Assembly: GCF_002005145.1 (NCBI RefSeq)
Contig: NZ_CP019698.1
Coordinates: 1,922,001-1,986,000 of the forward strand
DNA: 64,000 nucleotides
Source of the DNA: Desulforamulus ferrireducens
GTDB taxonomy: Bacteria > Bacillota > Desulfotomaculia > Desulfotomaculales > Desulfotomaculaceae
Direction of reading: 5' to 3'
Shown: positions 62,523 through 64,000 of the stretch, in pieces
Position numbering within the stretch: position 1 is the stretch's first letter
Layout: the number at the start of each line of letters is the position of its first letter
Position numbers and translations under genes: made by a program
Notes under the pieces: generated by a model
Databases searched by the model: none
What the model saw: the letters and a program-made list of their open reading frames with translations, nothing else
What the model was told of the DNA's origin: nothing

Positions 62523-63242
62523 TTAGTAAGCAAAAACGTGCTGTCCAATTTGCTTGATGATGGGCCGGCTCCAGATCCATTTACTGGTGGCAGTGCGTGG
62601 GTTCCAGTAATATAAAGCTCCGTCAGAGGGATCTGCACCACTAAGGGCAGCTTGTACAGCTTGATAAGAAGTGGCATCAGGTTCCAGATAAAATTGTTTG
62701 TCATGTACAGCCGTAAAGGCCCAGGGCTGAAAAATTACATCTTGTATAGTATTACCAAACTGCCCGGATTGCAGGCGGTTTAGTACCACGGCAGCTACCG
62801 CGACCTGCCCTAAAAAGGATTCTCCTCTGGCTTCACCGTGCACCACCCTGGCTAAATCGTAAATATCCTGTCGGGAAAGGGTTAAATTACCTCTGGAAGT
62901 TGTTACAGCCCGGGGACGTACTGCCTGTCCACCGCTGACCTGCTGTATGATCAGTGAGGCAGTTTGCCGACCAACTATGCCATCTACCTTCTGGCCATTG
63001 TTCCATTGAAAATTCTTTACAGCCTGTTGGGTTTGCCAGCCAAACTTACCATCGGCTTTTCCCACCTGATAACCAAGATAACTTAAATTCTTTTGCAGTT
63101 GTATTACATCATAACCGGATGCACCATATTTAAGGGTGCGATCCCCTAAATATGCCTCAGCATGTAAGGCAGGGACTGTCAATATTGTTAGCACTGAAAA
63201 TATCACAAGTAACCCAAGGAACCTTTTACTACTAATAGCCAT
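62523..63242 (-). CDS. Spore cortex-lytic enzyme SleB-like cell wall hydrolase
   Basis: A protein of about 239 residues with a signal peptide (cleavage near ALHA-EA), a peptidoglycan-binding domain (about 30-95, GASGYDVIQLQKNLSYLGYQVGKADGKFG) and a C-terminal Hydrolase_2/SleB domain with the catalytic glutamate in VVHGEARGE (about 140). It cleaves muramic-lactam-containing cortex during germination. The ATG at 63242 is preceded very closely by GAGGTG and a TTG at 63254 is possible, so the start is uncertain by four codons. ypeB is not adjacent. Confidence 0.9.
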   Translation of the reverse strand: MAISSKRFLGLLVIFSVLTILTVPALHAEAYLGDRTLKYGASGYDVIQLQKNLSYLGYQVGKADGKFGWQTQQAVKNFQWNNGQKVDGIVGRQTASLIIQQVSGGQAVRPRAVTTSRGNLTLSRQDIYDLARVVHGEARGESFLGQVAVAAVVLNRLQSGQFGNTIQDVIFQPWAFTAVHDKQFYLEPDATSYQAVQAALSGADPSDGALYYWNPRTATSKWIWSRPIIKQIGQHVFAY

Positions 63243-63361
63243 CACCTCATTCAAAAGTCATCTTATAGAAATACAGTATATATTTTAACTATTTTCTGAG
63301 GTTGCTGGCAAAGTGTGTCTGGCCATCTAATTATAGATAATGTAAACTGACTTTTACTAAT

Positions 63362-63417
63362 AAAAACATAGCCGGTAAATGAGATTGAAAGCTAGCGCTC
63401 ACTCCCATTTACCGGCT
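63362..63417 (-). terminator. pnp terminator
   Basis: AGCCGGTAAATG (63370-63381) pairs with CATTTACCGGCT (63406-63417); TATGTTTTTATT follows on the minus strand. Confidence 0.85.
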
Positions 63418-63426
63418 AATGTGATT

Positions 63427-64000
63427 TTATTCCTTGGTAACCCTTGGTCTAAAAGGTCTTCTTTCCTTGTTTTCCTTTTCATTTGTGGCTTCCGGCGGTG
63501 CCATGCCTAAATCCCGCATAGCTTCCTTTTTGGAAAGTTTTAGGCGACCCTGGGGATCATAGCCAATGGCTTTAACCGTAATGCTGTCTCCCTCTTTAAC
63601 AACATCCTCGGTCTTTTCAACCCTATTGAAGTCCAATTGAGAAATATGAACCAGGCCCTCCTTACCCTGTAAGCCCATAACGCCAGGGATTACCTCCACA
63701 AAGCAGCCAAAATCGGTCACTCTGGTTACCTTACCATTATATAGTTTACCAACTTCCACCTCGGCTGTAATGTTTTGGATAATTTCCAGTGCTCTCTTAC
63801 CCTTTTCACGATCAACGGCAGCAATAAAGACCCTGCCATCGTCTTCAATATCAATGTCAGCACCGGTTTCCTCCACCAGCTTCTTAATAATTTTGCCACC
63901 AGGTCCAATAACATCCCTAATTTTATCCGGATGAATATTGGTACGGAGAATACTGGGCGCATAGGGAGAAATCTCCTCTCTGGGTGCAGGCAGAACTTCC
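63427..64000 (-). CDS. pnp: Polynucleotide phosphorylase, C-terminal part (5' end outside window)
   Basis: The last about 191 residues of PNPase: the KH domain ([25 protein letters not shown]) and S1 domain ([27 protein letters not shown]) with a short basic tail ending [10 protein letters not shown]. PNPase degrades RNA 3' to 5' phosphorolytically. The reading frame runs open to the right edge of the window, so the two RNase PH-like domains lie beyond it. Confidence 0.97.
   Translation of the reverse strand, partial: EVLPAPREEISPYAPSILRTNIHPDKIRDVIGPGGKIIKKLVEETGADIDIEDDGRVFIAAVDREKGKRALEIIQNITAEVEVGKLYNGKVTRVTDFGCFVEVIPGVMGLQGKEGLVHISQLDFNRVEKTEDVVKEGDSITVKAIGYDPQGRLKLSKKEAMRDLGMAPPEATNEKENKERRPFRPRVTKE

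Overview
The window looks like a chromosomal core region of an anaerobic, endospore-forming, low-to-mid-GC Gram-positive bacterium of the Clostridia, most likely Desulfotomaculum/Desulforamulus-like (Peptococcaceae). The grounds are the sporulation genes (spoVS, dipicolinate synthase dpaAB, a SleB cortex hydrolase, CotF-type coat proteins, YlmC/YmxH, YlzJ), the gene order pnp - deacetylase - M16 protease - ymxH - dap/dpa operon - RNase J - tepA - ylzJ - ftsK/spoIIIE - rodZ - rimO - pgsA - cinA - recA - rny - ymdB - spoVS - miaB (the Bacillus subtilis order, read on the minus strand), strong GGAGG ribosome binding sites and frequent TTG/GTG starts. The species assignment is an inference; no rRNA is present.

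Layout. 0-6 kb: 5' part of miaB, an HMCES/YedK-type gene, one intact 1.5-kb insertion sequence with inverted repeats and a 5-bp target duplication, a secreted helical protein and a lipid-anchored-like or membrane-anchored unknown. 5.2-9.3 kb: tiny membrane ORFs, a pyruvate-oxidase-like TPP enzyme and a medium-chain acyl-CoA synthetase. 9.4-14.3 kb: CDP-sugar/glycan cluster (GT2, RfbF, RfbG, epimerase) divergent from a GT-C membrane glycosyltransferase. 14.4-24.4 kb: minC, nudF, a Na/Pi cotransporter, a winged-helix/coiled-coil protein, acuA, guaB, cobC-cobU, an HD hydrolase. 24.5-32.5 kb: aminotransferase, PHP phosphatase, dipeptidase, spoVS, ymdB, rny, recA. 32.7-42.7 kb: DEAD helicase, cinA, an FtsH variant with a membrane partner, a two-component system, pgsA, rimO, yajQ. 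42.8-44.8 kb: a run of small plus-strand genes (short DprA-like protein and small membrane proteins), most separated by terminators. 44.8-64 kb: rodZ-like gene, mnmH, ftsK, spore coat genes, ylzJ-tepA-RNase J, dapA-dapG-asd-dpaB-dpaA-dapB, ymxH, M16 protease, deacetylase, sleB and the 3' end of pnp.

Functional themes. The dapA/dapG/asd/dapB genes make the dihydrodipicolinate branch intermediates that DpaAB turns into dipicolinic acid for spores, with coat and cortex-lysis genes close by. RNase Y, RNase J, PNPase, a DEAD helicase and YmdB make this a concentrated RNA-decay neighbourhood. AcuA and an acyl-CoA synthetase with the usual C-terminal SGK lysine suggest acetylation control of acyl activation.

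The most interesting non-gene signals are: (i) a composite intergenic repeat present three times (near 20.2, 49.9-50.4 and 60.0-60.25 kb), built from a conserved box, tracts of a degenerate GGCCRAT heptanucleotide and a terminator-like hairpin; (ii) a leader of about 260 nt in front of rny with a consensus promoter, a long-range pairing and overlapping antiterminator/terminator pairings; (iii) an FtsH lacking its extracytoplasmic domain, encoded immediately after (and overlapping) a separate membrane-anchored extracytoplasmic protein; (iv) an inverted repeat that could hide the transposase ribosome binding site.
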